A DNA stretch of 64,000 bases from Staphylococcus ratti (GCF_020883535.1 NZ_CP086654.1:1240001-1304000), one strand, 5' to 3'. Shown: positions 40,443 to 50,975, counted from the first letter of the stretch. Notes: generated by a model from the sequence alone, not told the origin. Translations and numbers: made by a program.

Positions 40443-40544
40443 TGTTGCGCTATGAAATTCGAATTCATTATCACGCACTATTATAGTGTCAAATTCAGAT
40501 AAATCTCATAGTATGAACGATACGTTGCATAGTCTAAATTTGAG

Positions 40545-40600
40545 GAGTGATACGGCGAAATCAAATCAGTAAAAATTTGATTTCACGCTCACTCTTTTTA
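40545..40600 (+). terminator. terminator upstream of ctpA
   Basis: GAGTGA pairs with TCACTC on the outside, and GAAATCAAAT with ATTTGATTTC inside, followed by TTTTTATTT. It lies 102 bases after yozE and insulates ctpA. No gene lies between 40443 and this site. Confidence 0.85.
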
Positions 40601-40628
40601 TTTACATACAAAATGAAGGGGTGTTACA

Positions 40629-42062
40629 ATGTTGCCTCACAAAGAAAACACAAAAACAAAAGGCAAAAAGTATCTTTCTTTATCCCAGTTTATTGTTGGG
40701 ATAATTTTAACTGTCATCTTGACCACTATAGCTGTTGTAGGCGGGATGTATTTTTGGCACCAACACACTCAAGATCAAAAGGTAACCGCAAACAGTGAAA
40801 AATTGAGCAAAGTATACGAAACACTCGCAAATGATTATTATAAATCACCAAATAAAGATAAATTATTAGAAAATGCGATTAAGGGCATGACAAAAGGGTT
40901 AAATGACCCATATACTGAATATATTGCTAAAGATAAGACAAAAGCATTTAATGAAGATGTGACAGGCGACTTTGTAGGAATTGGCGCAGAGATGCAACAA
41001 AAAGGGGACCATATCATGATTACGAGTCCAATGAAAGCCTCCCCTGCAGAAAAAGCCGGTCTTAAGCCAAAAGATATTTTGAAAGCCATCGATGGCAAAT
41101 CTGTAAAAGGGAAATCTCTGAATGAGATCATTCCTAATATCCGTGGTGAAAAAGGCACAAACGTCACATTAACCATTGAAAGAGGATCAGAAACAAAAGA
41201 CTTTACTGTAACACGCGACACTATTCATGTCAAAAGTGTTGAAGTTGAGCAAAAAGACAAAATAACTGTATTTAAAGTCAACAAATTCCAAGAAGGTACT
41301 TCTGCAGAATTGAAATCAGCGATTCAAAAAGCGCAAAGATCAGGAGCCAAAAATATTATTATTGATTTAAGAAACAATCCAGGAGGACTTTTAGACGAGG
41401 CTGTTAAAATGTCAAATATTTTTCTTAAAAAAGATACAACAGTCCTTTATTTAGAAAAAGGGAAACAACAAGAAGCAATGAAAACGTCGAACGAACCGTT
41501 AGCTAATATTTCTGACTTGGATATTTCATTATTAGTTAATGAAGGGTCAGCAAGTGCATCTGAAATTTTTGCTGGTGCCATGAAAGACCATAATGTTGCG
41601 AAAATTTATGGTACTAAAACTTTCGGTAAAGGGATTGTTCAAACAACGCGTGAACTTGAAGATGGCTCAATTTTGAAATTTACAGAGATGAAATGGTTAA
41701 CACCTAATAAACATTATATTCATGGAAAAGGCATTCAGCCTGATGTCAAAATCGATAGCTCAGATTTTGAAAATTTACATGTGATTCCGTCTAATCAAAC
41801 ATTTAAATTAGGTGATAATGATCAACATGTTAAATCTATCAAAATCGGTTTAAATGCTTTAAACTATCATACTGAGACTCAAAATACACAATTTGACAGT
41901 TCACTTCAAGCAGCTATCAAGCAATTCCAAAAAGCAGAAAAGCTTAAAGTTACCGGAGCGTTTGACAAAGAAACGAATCGTAAATTTACCGAACGCTTAG
42001 TTGAAAAAGCGCATGAAGAAGATAGCATGTTAGAAAAAACAATCCAACACATTAAGGAGTAA
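40629..42062 (+). CDS. ctpA: carboxy-terminal processing protease, S41 family
   Basis: The 477-residue protein has a short lysine-rich cytoplasmic tail, one N-terminal membrane anchor (residues about 18-40), a PDZ domain (about 105-190, FVGIGAEMQQKGDHIMITSPMK region), the S41 protease core with catalytic Ser in NEGSASASEIFAGA and Lys in TFGKGIVQT, and a C-terminal peptidoglycan-binding domain (about 385-455). It acts outside the membrane near the cell wall; in S. aureus CtpA supports stress resistance and virulence. Start ATG follows AAGGGGTG. Confidence 0.95.
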   Translation: MLPHKENTKTKGKKYLSLSQFIVGIILTVILTTIAVVGGMYFWHQHTQDQKVTANSEKLSKVYETLANDYYKSPNKDKLLENAIKGMTKGLNDPYTEYIAKDKTKAFNEDVTGDFVGIGAEMQQKGDHIMITSPMKASPAEKAGLKPKDILKAIDGKSVKGKSLNEIIPNIRGEKGTNVTLTIERGSETKDFTVTRDTIHVKSVEVEQKDKITVFKVNKFQEGTSAELKSAIQKAQRSGAKNIIIDLRNNPGGLLDEAVKMSNIFLKKDTTVLYLEKGKQQEAMKTSNEPLANISDLDISLLVNEGSASASEIFAGAMKDHNVAKIYGTKTFGKGIVQTTRELEDGSILKFTEMKWLTPNKHYIHGKGIQPDVKIDSSDFENLHVIPSNQTFKLGDNDQHVKSIKIGLNALNYHTETQNTQFDSSLQAAIKQFQKAEKLKVTGAFDKETNRKFTERLVEKAHEEDSMLEKTIQHIKE

Positions 42063-42067
42063 CGATA

Positions 42068-42577
42068 ATGTTTAGACGTGCGACTTTCGATGACATTGAT
42101 GTTATTGTTAAATTAACAGAAGAAGCAAAAGCGCTCATGCTTAAAGATGAAAATCCTCAATGGGACCATCGCTATCCTTTGAAAACACACTTTGAAAGTG
42201 ATATCACATCACATAGCATGTTTGTACTTGAAGATAATCACATAATTAAAGGCTTTATTGTCATAGATCAAAACGCGCCAGATTGGTATGATGAAATTGA
42301 TTGGCCCGCAGATGTTACAAACGCCTATGTCATCCATCGCCTCGTTGCTTCAACAACGTTTAAAGGAAGTGCGCAACGCTTGTTTGATTTTGCAATAGAA
42401 AACGCAAAACAACATGACGTAAGTCTACTTCTAACAGACACATTTTCATTAAACCAAAGAGCGCAACGCTTATTTGAAAAAAATGGTTTTGTCAAAATAG
42501 GCGAAATGACGAGCAATACGTTTCCGTTTGACAAAGGGAAACCATTTTATGCATATTATAAAAATCTCAATGAATAG
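42068..42577 (+). CDS. GNAT-family N-acetyltransferase
   Basis: The 169-residue protein fits the Gcn5-related fold: FRRATFDDIDVIVKLTEEAKALM at the N-terminus and a cofactor loop region with GSAQRLFDFAIENAKQHDV followed by NQRAQRLFEKNGFVKIGEM, the usual C-terminal GNAT motif. The typical Q-x-x-G-x-G/A acetyl-CoA loop is altered here (FKGSAQRL). Substrate is unknown. It lies between ctpA and murG with very short gaps. Confidence 0.85.
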   Translation: MFRRATFDDIDVIVKLTEEAKALMLKDENPQWDHRYPLKTHFESDITSHSMFVLEDNHIIKGFIVIDQNAPDWYDEIDWPADVTNAYVIHRLVASTTFKGSAQRLFDFAIENAKQHDVSLLLTDTFSLNQRAQRLFEKNGFVKIGEMTSNTFPFDKGKPFYAYYKNLNE

Positions 42578-42586
42578 AGGGTTAGC

Positions 42587-43657
42587 ATGGTTAAAATTGC
42601 TTTTACAGGAGGCGGAACAGTCGGTCACGTCTCAGTCAATTTAAGTTTAATTCCGACAGCAGAAGCACATGGGCATCAAACATTTTACATTGGTTCAAAA
42701 ACAGGTATTGAACGCGAAATGATTTCTTCACAACTTCCAAATACACCTTATTTTGCTATTTCAAGCGGTAAGTTAAGACGTTATCTCTCTGTTGAAAATG
42801 CGAAAGACGTTTTTAAAGTGATGAAAGGGGTATTGGACGCGCGTCGTATTTTAAAAAAAGAGCAACCTGATATTTTATTTTCAAAAGGCGGGTTCGTTTC
42901 TGTTCCTGTTGTATTAGCTGCAAAAAGCTTAAATATCCCAACAATTATTCATGAATCAGATTTAACGCCCGGTTTAGCGAATAAAATCAGTATGAAATTT
43001 GCTAAAAAACTTTATGTTACTTTTGAAGAAACTCTAAAATATGTGCCAGAGGGAAAAGCTGATTTTGTTGGTGCTACAATTCGAGAAGATTTGAAAAATG
43101 GAAATCCATCGCGCGGCTATCAGCTTACTGGATTTAGTCCAGATAAAAAAGTCTTACTCGTCATGGGCGGAAGTATGGGAAGTTTGAAAATTAACGAAGC
43201 GATTCGACGCCAGTTAGATCAATTGCTTGAAACCTATCAAATCGTTCATCTAACAGGCAAAAATCTTAAAGACGATACCATTCAAAAATCTGGCTACATC
43301 CAATTTGAATTTTTAAAAGATGATTTAACTGATATTTTAGCAATTACAAATACGGTAATTTCTCGTTCAGGTTCAAACGCAATTTATGAGTTTTTAACTT
43401 TAAAAATTCCTATGTTGCTCATCCCACTTGGTTTAGACCAATCACGTGGAGATCAAATTGATAACGCGAAATATTTTGAAAAACAAGGGTATGCATCAAT
43501 GATAGATGAATCTGAACTTTCAATTGAAACATTATGTCCTGAATTGAATAAAATTGAAAATACGCGTCAACAAATCATTCAAAATATGCAATCATTCAAA
43601 GAAAGCTTAACAAAAGAGGCACTACTTAATAAAATTATTGATGACGCAACATCGTAA
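42587..43657 (+). CDS. murG: UDP-GlcNAc transferase MurG
   Basis: MurG adds GlcNAc to lipid I to make lipid II on the inner face of the membrane. The 356-residue GT28 protein has the glycine-rich FTGGGTVGHVSVNL, the membrane-associated HESDLTPGLANK, GGSMGSLKINEAI and the UDP-GlcNAc motif ISRSGSNAIYEFLTLKIPMLLIPL. AGAGGGTTAGC precedes the ATG. The enzyme supplies the substrate for PBP2, encoded at 21-23 kb. Confidence 0.95.
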   Translation: MVKIAFTGGGTVGHVSVNLSLIPTAEAHGHQTFYIGSKTGIEREMISSQLPNTPYFAISSGKLRRYLSVENAKDVFKVMKGVLDARRILKKEQPDILFSKGGFVSVPVVLAAKSLNIPTIIHESDLTPGLANKISMKFAKKLYVTFEETLKYVPEGKADFVGATIREDLKNGNPSRGYQLTGFSPDKKVLLVMGGSMGSLKINEAIRRQLDQLLETYQIVHLTGKNLKDDTIQKSGYIQFEFLKDDLTDILAITNTVISRSGSNAIYEFLTLKIPMLLIPLGLDQSRGDQIDNAKYFEKQGYASMIDESELSIETLCPELNKIENTRQQIIQNMQSFKESLTKEALLNKIIDDATS

Positions 43658-43674
43658 AAAAGGAGGCGCATAGG

Positions 43675-44289
43675 TTGAATCATTGGAAACGTATTTCTTT
43701 ATTAATCATTTTTACTTTAATTTTTGCAGTTATTGCGATGTTTCATGAATCAAGATTAGGCAAATGGATTGACACCGAAGTATACGAATTTATCTATTCT
43801 TCCGAAAGCTTTATCTCCACTTCTATTTTTTTCGGCGCTACACAAGTAGGCGAAGTGTGGGCGATGATGTGCTTATCTTTGTTGATGATTGCAATTTTAA
43901 TGTTTTACAAGTATAAAATTGAAGCTTTATTTTTCGCATTAACTATGATGATTTCAGGCGCTACCAATCCAATCTTAAAAAATATTTTCGACCGAGAAAG
44001 GCCAACAATTTTGAGATTGATTGATATTACAGGATTCAGTTTTCCTAGCGGTCATGCAATGGGCTCAACAGCTTTCTTTGGAAGCCTAATATACATTAGC
44101 CATCGTATACTAAAAGGTAAGTCACAAGTCGTGGTCATGGCGCTATGTGCACTAATGATTTTACTGATTTCAACTTCTCGCGTTTATTTAGGTGTTCATT
44201 ATCCTACTGATATCATCGCGGGGATTATAGGCGGCCTATTCTGCATTATACTGACACAACTCATTTTAAGAAAACCGCTCAAAATTTAA
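43675..44289 (+). CDS. PAP2-family membrane phosphatase (PgpB-like)
   Basis: The 204-residue membrane protein contains the full PAP2 acid phosphatase signature: K-x6-RP in KNIFDRERP, PSGH in FPSGHAMGS, and SR-x5-H-x3-D in SRVYLGVHYPTD. Several hydrophobic helices surround these. It probably dephosphorylates undecaprenyl or phosphatidylglycerol phosphates. It uses a TTG start at 43675 behind AAAGGAGGCG. In S. aureus an equivalent pgpB-type gene lies beside the sRNA gene isrR and arlR, as here. Confidence 0.9.
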   Translation: MNHWKRISLLIIFTLIFAVIAMFHESRLGKWIDTEVYEFIYSSESFISTSIFFGATQVGEVWAMMCLSLLMIAILMFYKYKIEALFFALTMMISGATNPILKNIFDRERPTILRLIDITGFSFPSGHAMGSTAFFGSLIYISHRILKGKSQVVVMALCALMILLISTSRVYLGVHYPTDIIAGIIGGLFCIILTQLILRKPLKI

Positions 44290-44299
44290 TATGAACCAT

Positions 44300-44348
44300 A
44301 AAAAGTGAGGTTGTGATACGTACGATAGCGTTTTCGTCTTACTTTTTT
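44300..44348 (+). terminator. possible terminator of the PAP2 gene
   Basis: AAAAAGTGAGGT pairs with the region ending GTCTTACTTTTT (two G-T pairs) across a loop of about 24 bases, followed by a T run. It lies 10 bases after the PAP2 stop codon and converges with the isrR terminator. Confidence 0.6.
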
Positions 44349-44356
44349 ATACAAAC

Positions 44357-44521
44357 AAAAAAGCTGTCGCACAAAAGTGTGACAGCTTTAAATTTAACGT
44401 TTAATCAAAACGACTATTTTTTTATACGGGCATATAAAAAGGGGATAGTACTTTGAAAATGCCTCAATCTAAAGAACGAATTGTAGTGGGGGGTCGTTGT
44501 GTGTGATTGAGAATCATTTTC
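44357..44521 (-). ncRNA. isrR: Fur-regulated small RNA, IsrR-like
   Basis: About 165 nt, minus strand, between the PAP2 gene and arlR. A consensus promoter (TTGACA-16-TATAAT, 44528-44555) is flanked by two Fur boxes. The 3' end is a rho-independent terminator: GCTGTCACAC paired with GTGCGACAGC, then TTTTTT. Along the RNA are three C-rich stretches, CCCCCC (44493-44488), CCCC (44444-44441) and CCC (44430-44428). S. aureus IsrR is an iron-starvation sRNA from the same locus that uses C-rich segments to cover Shine-Dalgarno sites of mRNAs for iron-using enzymes. Ends are set by promoter and terminator and are good to a few bases. Confidence 0.82.
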
Positions 44522-44522
44522 A
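44508..44522. promoter_or_regulatory. Fur box 1, over the isrR transcription start
   Basis: TGAGAAT-C-ATTTTCA, a 7-1-7 inverted repeat close to the consensus TGATAATNATTATCA, extended by flanking AT pairs. It covers the predicted start of the isrR transcript. Confidence 0.8.
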
Positions 44523-44527
44523 ATTAC

Positions 44528-44555
44528 ATTATACCTTATTGAGAATGATTGTCAA
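44528..44555 (-). promoter_or_regulatory. isrR promoter
   Basis: On the minus strand TTGACA (44555-44550), a 16-base spacer and TATAAT (44533-44528) are both perfect sigma-A hexamers. It is one of the strongest-looking promoters in the window and is overlapped by a Fur box at the -35. Confidence 0.82.
44540..44554. promoter_or_regulatory. Fur box 2, over the isrR -35 element
   Basis: TGAGAAT-G-ATTGTCA, a 7-1-7 repeat with one arm mismatch. Its centre lies 32 bases, about three helix turns, from that of Fur box 1, so two Fur dimers could bind on one face. It might also affect arlR, whose start is 71 bases away. Confidence 0.75.
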
Positions 44556-44625
44556 TTGAAAATCCAAATTTTTTTAAACTTTTAACTGGACGCATTTTGA
44601 AATATGATAGAGAAGAGGTGACATA

Positions 44626-45303
44626 ATGAAAAAAGTATTAATAATAGAAGACGAACAAAATTTAGCACGTTTTATTGAACTTGAATTAAAATACGAGCAG
44701 TATGATGTAGACATTACTTATGATGGCTTATCCGGTTTGAATAAAGCGTTACAACAAAACTATGACATTATTTTATTAGATTTAATGTTACCCGAAATGG
44801 ATGGGCTCGAAGTATGTCAACGGATACGCGCTCAAAAAGATACACCTATTATCATGATTACTGCTAAAGGAGAAGTTTATGATAAAGTCACTGGATTAGA
44901 TAATGGCGCCGATGACTATATCGTCAAACCTTTTGAAATTGAAGAATTACTTGCAAGAATGCGCGCACTGGTACGTCGATATTCTGAAGAAAATCAACCT
45001 AACCCGGATATCATTAATATCGATGGGCTCATAATAGACAAACACGGTTTTAGCGTTTCATATGAGTCTCAAAATATTGAGTTAACAAAAACGGAATTCG
45101 ATTTGTTGCTCGTATTAGCTGAAAATAAAAATCACGTATTACATCGAGAACAAATTTTAGATCATGTATGGGGCTATGAATCTGCTGTTGAAACGAATGT
45201 CGTCGATGTCTATATTCGTTATTTGAGAAATAAATTAAAACCTGTAGGTAAGCAAAAACTTATTGAAACCGTGAGAGGAGTAGGATACGTGATTAGACAA
45301 TGA
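44626..45303 (+). CDS. arlR: response regulator ArlR
   Basis: OmpR-type DNA-binding response regulator with an N-terminal receiver domain (phosphoacceptor D52 in [11 protein letters not shown], acidic pocket EDE at 8-10, K in VKPF) and a C-terminal winged helix (about 125-225, with [16 protein letters not shown]). ArlRS in staphylococci controls adhesion, autolysis, manganese starvation response and virulence. The 225-residue length is slightly above the 219 I recall for S. aureus. GAGGTGA precedes the ATG. It overlaps arlS by 4 bases. Confidence 0.95.
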   Translation: MKKVLIIEDEQNLARFIELELKYEQYDVDITYDGLSGLNKALQQNYDIILLDLMLPEMDGLEVCQRIRAQKDTPIIMITAKGEVYDKVTGLDNGADDYIVKPFEIEELLARMRALVRRYSEENQPNPDIINIDGLIIDKHGFSVSYESQNIELTKTEFDLLLVLAENKNHVLHREQILDHVWGYESAVETNVVDVYIRYLRNKLKPVGKQKLIETVRGVGYVIRQ

Positions 45304-46670
45304 AACAATCCACTTTAAAAACGAAATGGACTTTTGTTACTACAATTATTACCTTTTTAATTATTTTTGTTTTTTGCTTACTCATTATCTACGCAATTAG
45401 CAGTCTCTTGAAACAACATGAATTAGAAAAAGCAGAGCGCAGTGTTGATGATATCTACAACTTATTAGAAAATAAACCTATCCAAAGTATTACAACCGTA
45501 GAATTCAATGCTGTAACAAACAGTTATCAAAAAGTAATTTTACATGATTACTATCATCGCAAAATCTTTGAGAACACCAATATGTCCAACATTCGTTACA
45601 CTCCAGAATTTCATGCCTATGATTCTAGAAATGTAAAAATCATTAAAAATGATGAAGGCTCCTTTATTATTGTGTCTACACCTGTAGATACACCTTATTT
45701 TAAAGGCTATCTAACCGTCATCCATTCTTTAGATGATTATGACGATTTACTACGTTTTATAGCGTATTTAGCACTTATATTTGGACTTATTGCTTTATTT
45801 GTTACAGCGACGATCAGTTATATTTTTTCTTCTCAAATTACTAGACCTATCAATATTATTACTGAAAAAATGACACAAATACGCCGTGATGGTTTCCAAG
45901 AAAAATTATCTGCACCAACAAATTACGAAGAAACAGACGCCTTGATCGATACATTTAATAGTATGATGCTTAAATTAGAAGATTCTTTCAATCAACAGCG
46001 TCAATTTGTAGAAGACGCTTCCCATGAATTAAGAACGCCATTACAAATTATTCAAGGACATTTAAGTCTGATTAAACGTTGGGGGAAAAAGGACCCTGCT
46101 GTTTTAGAAGAGTCACTATCTATTTCAATCGAAGAGATGAATCGAATGTCAAAATTAGTTGAAGAACTATTACTACTGACTAAAAATGATATGCGACATA
46201 CTGAAAATCAAATTGAAAAAGTAGACATTAATGAAGAAATTAAAACACGAATAAAAGCGATAAGGAAAATTCATGAAGCCTACACATTCACATTTAATAC
46301 GACACAAGCATCTATTTACTTAAATATTAACGCCTTCCATTTCGAACAAATTTTACTTATCTTTTTTGACAATGCTATAAAATATGACACTAGAAACAAA
46401 CGAATTAATATCGCTACAAAATTCATCAATAACCAAGTCATTATTGATATTACAGATCACGGCATAGGTATTCCTAAAGAAGACATTCACTATATATTCG
46501 ATAGATTTTATCGTGTCGATAAATCCAGATCACGTCATCAAGGCGGCAATGGTCTAGGATTATCCATTGCCGAGAAAATCGTTAAATTATATCAAGGTCG
46601 CATTTCAGTTGAAAGCGAAGTGGGTAATTTTACAACTTTTACCATTAGCTTTAACGCCGGTCAGAACTAG
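45300..46670 (+). CDS. arlS: sensor histidine kinase ArlS
   Basis: The 456-residue membrane kinase has two membrane helices (about 12-34 and 152-176) around an extracellular sensor segment, a HAMP domain, the phosphoaccepting H242 in [11 protein letters not shown], and the ATPase motifs [10 protein letters not shown] (N box), DHGIGIP (G1) and [14 protein letters not shown] (G2). It phosphorylates ArlR. It overlaps arlR by 4 bases in a two-gene operon; odhA follows after 90 bases with its own leader. Confidence 0.95.
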   Translation: MKQSTLKTKWTFVTTIITFLIIFVFCLLIIYAISSLLKQHELEKAERSVDDIYNLLENKPIQSITTVEFNAVTNSYQKVILHDYYHRKIFENTNMSNIRYTPEFHAYDSRNVKIIKNDEGSFIIVSTPVDTPYFKGYLTVIHSLDDYDDLLRFIAYLALIFGLIALFVTATISYIFSSQITRPINIITEKMTQIRRDGFQEKLSAPTNYEETDALIDTFNSMMLKLEDSFNQQRQFVEDASHELRTPLQIIQGHLSLIKRWGKKDPAVLEESLSISIEEMNRMSKLVEELLLLTKNDMRHTENQIEKVDINEEIKTRIKAIRKIHEAYTFTFNTTQASIYLNINAFHFEQILLIFFDNAIKYDTRNKRINIATKFINNQVIIDITDHGIGIPKEDIHYIFDRFYRVDKSRSRHQGGNGLGLSIAEKIVKLYQGRISVESEVGNFTTFTISFNAGQN

Positions 46671-46724
46671 AATTTACCCAGTTTTTTGCCTTTAAATGTT
46701 CACAAATTAATGCTATGATTGTCC

Positions 46725-46738
46725 TGTAAGCGTTTTTA
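46725..46738. promoter_or_regulatory. cre-like CcpA site in the odhA leader
   Basis: TGTAAGCGTTTTTA matches 13 of 14 positions of the cre consensus TGWAANCGNTNWCA. It starts about 5 bases after a -10-like TATGAT (46714-46719) and 36 bases before the odhA start, so bound CcpA would block transcription. This fits known carbon-catabolite repression of TCA cycle genes in staphylococci. Confidence 0.55.
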
Positions 46739-46760
46739 TTTATTCTGTGGAGGGTGGATT

Positions 46761-49550
46761 ATGAAGAACGATAAACAGGTGACTGAGGCACCTGTAAACT
46801 TCGGAGCGAATTTAGGATTAATGTTAGAACTCTATGACCAGTTTTTAGAAGATCCAAGTTCCGTCACTGAAGATTTACAAGTGCTCTTTAGCACAATCAA
46901 AGATGGCAAAGCAACAGTATCACATTCATCTCATCAATCAAGCTCAGGAGATAGCACAATTAAACGAGTGATGAGGTTAATTGACAATATTAGACAATAC
47001 GGGCATTTACAAGCAGATATCTATCCTGTGAATAAGCCTGAACGTAAGCATTTACCTAAATTAACCATTGAAGATTTTGATTTAGATCAACAAACGCTCG
47101 AAGGTATCTCTTCCGACATCGTTTCAGAACATTTCAAAGACATTTATGACAATGCATATGAAGCTATTTTGAGAATGGAAAAACGATACAAAGGGCCTAT
47201 TGCCTTTGAATATACACATATCAATAATAGCAAAGAACGCACATGGCTAAAACGTCGTATAGAAACACCATATAAAGCAGAGCTCAATACAGAAGAGAAA
47301 AAAGCTCTATTTAAGCAATTAGCAAGTGTTGAAGGTTTTGAAAAATATTTACACAAAAACTTCGTAGGGGCAAAGCGTTTCTCTATCGAAGGTGTAGATG
47401 CCCTAGTGCCAATGTTATCACGCACAATTAAACGTGCTTGTGAAGAAAACATCTCTAATATTCAAATCGGTATGGCGCATCGCGGCCGTCTCAATGTATT
47501 GACGCACATTCTTAAAAAGCCATATGCAATGATGCTTTCTGAATTTATGCATACCGACCCTATGAAATTTTTACCTGAAGACGGTAGTTTAAAATTAACA
47601 TCTGGATGGACAAGTGATGTGAAATACCATCTCGGTGGCGTAAGAATTATTAATGACCACGGTCAAGAACAACGCATTGTATTAGCTAATAACCCGAGTC
47701 ATTTAGAAGTTGTAGCACCAGTTGTTACTGGACGTACGCGTGCAACCCAAGATAATACGAATCGTCCAGGCCAAGTCGAAACTGACTTTTGTAAAGGTAT
47801 GCCAATCATCATCCATGGCGATGCTGCATATCCTGGTCAAGGGGTCAACTTCGAAACAATGAACCTAGGTAGCTTACAAGGTTACTCAACAGGTGGTACT
47901 TTACACATTATTACAAACAACCGTATTGGATTCACTACTGATCCTATCGATGGACGTTCCACAACATATGCGACGGATGTTGCTAAAGGTTACGATGTTC
48001 CAATTATGCATGTTAATGCTGATGACGTTGAAGCGACGATCGAAGTCATCGATATCGCTATGGAATTCAGAAAAGCTTTTAATAAAGACGTTGTCATTGA
48101 CTTAGTCGGTTACCGTCGCTACGGTCATAACGAAATGGACGAACCTACGCTTACTAACCCATTACCATATAAAGATATTAAACACCATGATACAGCTGAA
48201 ATCATATACGGTAATCGCTTAATTGAAGAGGGTATCATTAACAAAGATGAAATGGACGAAGTCATTTCAAACGTTCAAAAAGAAATGCGTCAAGCGCATG
48301 ACGCCATCGATAAAAATGATAAAAACGATAATACAGATATGGACATTCCGGAAGGTATTTCAAAACCTTTACAAAGTAATGAAAGCGAATTGTCTCTTGA
48401 ACGTTTAAAAGAAATTAATGATGCGATGCTCACATACCCAGAAGGATTTAATGTATTTAAAAAATTAAATCGAATTTTAGAGCAACGTCGTGCACCTTTC
48501 GAAAGTGACGAAGGGTTAGTAGATTGGGCACATGCAGAACAATTAGCATTTGCTACAGTGATGCAAGAAGGTACACCAATTCGTATGACGGGACAAGATA
48601 GTGAACGTGGTACATTTAGTCATCGTCATGCAGTCCTCCATGACCAAGAAAATGGTGATGTTTTTGTACCTTTACAACACGTTCCAAATCAAAAAGCTAC
48701 GTTCGACATTCACAATTCACCATTATCAGAAGCTGCAGTTGTTGGTTTTGAGTATGGTTATAACGTTGAACATCCAAGTTCCTTCAATATTTGGGAAGCT
48801 CAATTTGGTGACTTTTCAAATATGGCACAAATGTATTTCGATAATTTTATATTCTCTGGAAATGCTAAGTGGGGAGAACGCTCAGGTTTAACTTTCTTCT
48901 TACCACATGCTTTTGAAGGACAAGGACCAGAACATTCATCTGCACGTTTAGAGCGATTTTTACAACTGGCGGCTGAGAATAATATGACCGTGTGTAACTT
49001 ATCAAGCTCAAGTAACTACTTCCATTTATTACGTGCACAAGCAGCAAGCTTAAATACAGAAGCAATGCGTCCGCTTGTGATTATGTCTCCTAAAGGCTTA
49101 TTACGTAATAAAACAGTAGCGAAACCTATCAATGAATTTACACAAGGTGGATTTGAGCCTGTTTTAGTCGAAAATCATGATGCTTCAAAAGTGAAAAAAG
49201 TAATTTTGGCTACTGGTAAAATGTTTATCGATTTAAAAGAAAGACTTCAAAAAGAGCCTAATCCAAAAATTCTTTTAGTTGCAGTTGAACGTCTCTACCC
49301 ATTCCCTGAAGAAGAAATAGCAACATTATTGCAATCTCTTAAGGGTGTAGAGTCTGTAACATGGGTTCAAGAAGAACCACAAAACCAAGGTGCTTGGCAT
49401 TTTGTATATCCTATACTTACTCGCATACTTGGTAAAGATCTTCCACTATATTATGAAGGTCGTAAACACCGCGCAGCACCGTCTGAAGGTGATGGAGAAA
49501 TACACAAACTCGTTCAAAATATCATTATTGAAAAAAGTTTAAATATCTAG
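46761..49550 (+). CDS. odhA: 2-oxoglutarate dehydrogenase E1 component
   Basis: OdhA is the thiamine-diphosphate decarboxylase of the oxoglutarate dehydrogenase complex in the TCA cycle. The 929-residue protein has the E1 start [25 protein letters not shown], the active-site [11 protein letters not shown], and the transketolase-type C-terminal half with [12 protein letters not shown] and [16 protein letters not shown]. An in-frame ATG exists at 46719, but the ribosome-binding site GGAGGGTGG directly precedes 46761. odhB follows after 12 bases. The shared E3 subunit is not in the window. Confidence 0.95.
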   Translation: MKNDKQVTEAPVNFGANLGLMLELYDQFLEDPSSVTEDLQVLFSTIKDGKATVSHSSHQSSSGDSTIKRVMRLIDNIRQYGHLQADIYPVNKPERKHLPKLTIEDFDLDQQTLEGISSDIVSEHFKDIYDNAYEAILRMEKRYKGPIAFEYTHINNSKERTWLKRRIETPYKAELNTEEKKALFKQLASVEGFEKYLHKNFVGAKRFSIEGVDALVPMLSRTIKRACEENISNIQIGMAHRGRLNVLTHILKKPYAMMLSEFMHTDPMKFLPEDGSLKLTSGWTSDVKYHLGGVRIINDHGQEQRIVLANNPSHLEVVAPVVTGRTRATQDNTNRPGQVETDFCKGMPIIIHGDAAYPGQGVNFETMNLGSLQGYSTGGTLHIITNNRIGFTTDPIDGRSTTYATDVAKGYDVPIMHVNADDVEATIEVIDIAMEFRKAFNKDVVIDLVGYRRYGHNEMDEPTLTNPLPYKDIKHHDTAEIIYGNRLIEEGIINKDEMDEVISNVQKEMRQAHDAIDKNDKNDNTDMDIPEGISKPLQSNESELSLERLKEINDAMLTYPEGFNVFKKLNRILEQRRAPFESDEGLVDWAHAEQLAFATVMQEGTPIRMTGQDSERGTFSHRHAVLHDQENGDVFVPLQHVPNQKATFDIHNSPLSEAAVVGFEYGYNVEHPSSFNIWEAQFGDFSNMAQMYFDNFIFSGNAKWGERSGLTFFLPHAFEGQGPEHSSARLERFLQLAAENNMTVCNLSSSSNYFHLLRAQAASLNTEAMRPLVIMSPKGLLRNKTVAKPINEFTQGGFEPVLVENHDASKVKKVILATGKMFIDLKERLQKEPNPKILLVAVERLYPFPEEEIATLLQSLKGVESVTWVQEEPQNQGAWHFVYPILTRILGKDLPLYYEGRKHRAAPSEGDGEIHKLVQNIIIEKSLNI

Positions 49551-49562
49551 GGGGCATATAAA

Positions 49563-50819
49563 ATGGCAGAGGTAAAAGTTCCAGAATTAGCAGAATCAAT
49601 AACAGAAGGTACTGTTGCAGAATGGTTAAAAAAAGTTGGAGACAACGTTGAAAAAGGTGAAGCCATTCTTGAATTAGAAACAGACAAAGTAAATGTTGAA
49701 GTAGTTTCTGAAGAAGCAGGAACTTTACAAGAATTACTTGCTGAAGAAGGTGACACGGTTGAAGTAGGACAAGCGATTGCCGTTGTTGGTGAAGGGGGAA
49801 GTAGCACATCTTCTAACTCTGAAAACAAATCAGGATCTGAGTCGAAAGAAGATAAAAAAGACGCTACATCTGACAAGTCGAACGATGATGCCTCTTCAAA
49901 AGAAGCACAAACAAATGACAACACTTCAAAAGAGCGTATTAATGCAACACCTTCTGCACGCAGAGCCGCGCGCGAAAAAGGTATTAGCTTAAATGAAGTG
50001 AATAGCATTGTACGTAAAGAAGATGTTGAGCGTGGTCAACAAGCGAAAGCTGCTTCAACAAGTGAAAAATCTGAAAAAGCAGAATCAAAACCACAAAAAC
50101 CGGCAACACCTAATAAACCAGTTGTTCGAGAAAAGATGAGTCGTAGAAAGCAAACAGCTGCTAAAAAATTGTTAGAAGTTAGCAATAATACTGCAATGCT
50201 AACAACATTTAACGAAGTGGATATGACAAACGTTATGAATTTACGTAAGCGTAAAAAAGATAAGTTTATGGAAGATCATAACGGTACAAAATTAGGATTT
50301 ATGTCTTTCTTCACAAAAGCAGCAGTTGCAGCACTTAAAAAGTATCCTGAAGTGAATGCAGAAATCGATGGAGACTACATGGTTACTAAGCAGTTCTATG
50401 ATATCGGTGTAGCGGTTTCAACACCTGGAGGATTATTAGTACCTAATGTACGGGACTGCGACAAGAAAAACTTTGCTGAAATCGAAGAAGAAATCGCGAA
50501 CTTAGCTGCCAAAGCGCGCGATAATAAACTTTCCTTAGATGATATGATGAACGGTTCATTTACTATTACAAACGGTGGTATCTTTGGCTCAATGATGTCT
50601 ACACCAATTATTAATGGTAATCAAGCTGCAATATTAGGTATGCATTCAATTATCACTCGTCCTATAGCTGTCGATGGCGATAAAATTGAAAATAGACCTA
50701 TGATGTATCTTGCATTAAGTTATGATCATAGAATTATTGATGGTAAAGAAGCTGTTGGCTTCTTGAAAACAATTAAAGAATTAATCGAGAATCCTGAAGA
50801 TTTACTATTAGAATCTTAA
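49563..50819 (+). CDS. odhB: 2-oxoglutarate dehydrogenase E2 (dihydrolipoyl succinyltransferase)
   Basis: This is the core acyltransferase of the oxoglutarate dehydrogenase complex. Its 418 residues hold the N-terminal lipoyl domain with lipoylated K42 in ETDKVNVEV, a charged linker rich in S, E, K and D (about 80-120), the peripheral subunit-binding domain ([18 protein letters not shown]), a second linker, and the catalytic domain ending in [18 protein letters not shown] with the HxxxDG active site. A strong terminator follows. Confidence 0.96.
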   Translation: MAEVKVPELAESITEGTVAEWLKKVGDNVEKGEAILELETDKVNVEVVSEEAGTLQELLAEEGDTVEVGQAIAVVGEGGSSTSSNSENKSGSESKEDKKDATSDKSNDDASSKEAQTNDNTSKERINATPSARRAAREKGISLNEVNSIVRKEDVERGQQAKAASTSEKSEKAESKPQKPATPNKPVVREKMSRRKQTAAKKLLEVSNNTAMLTTFNEVDMTNVMNLRKRKKDKFMEDHNGTKLGFMSFFTKAAVAALKKYPEVNAEIDGDYMVTKQFYDIGVAVSTPGGLLVPNVRDCDKKNFAEIEEEIANLAAKARDNKLSLDDMMNGSFTITNGGIFGSMMSTPIINGNQAAILGMHSIITRPIAVDGDKIENRPMMYLALSYDHRIIDGKEAVGFLKTIKELIENPEDLLLES

Positions 50820-50833
50820 TATCCACTGATGAT

Positions 50834-50886
50834 AAAAAGAGCAGAACTGAAATCAATAAGATTTCATCGTTCTGCTCTTTTTCTTT
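50834..50886 (+). terminator. terminator of odhAB, repeat-like hairpin
   Basis: A 14-bp perfect outer stem starting AAAAAGAGCAGAAC (50834-50847) pairs with 50869-50882, with an inner TGAAAT/ATTTCA stem. It is followed by CTTTA and nearly identical in design to the hairpin after rarD. Confidence 0.88.
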
Positions 50887-50975
50887 AATACGTCTATTAC
50901 AATGTGCATTGTTGAATTTAAATAGTTGTGCACTTTATATAGTAGATATATATAATAATTAAGTAGCAAACTTCC

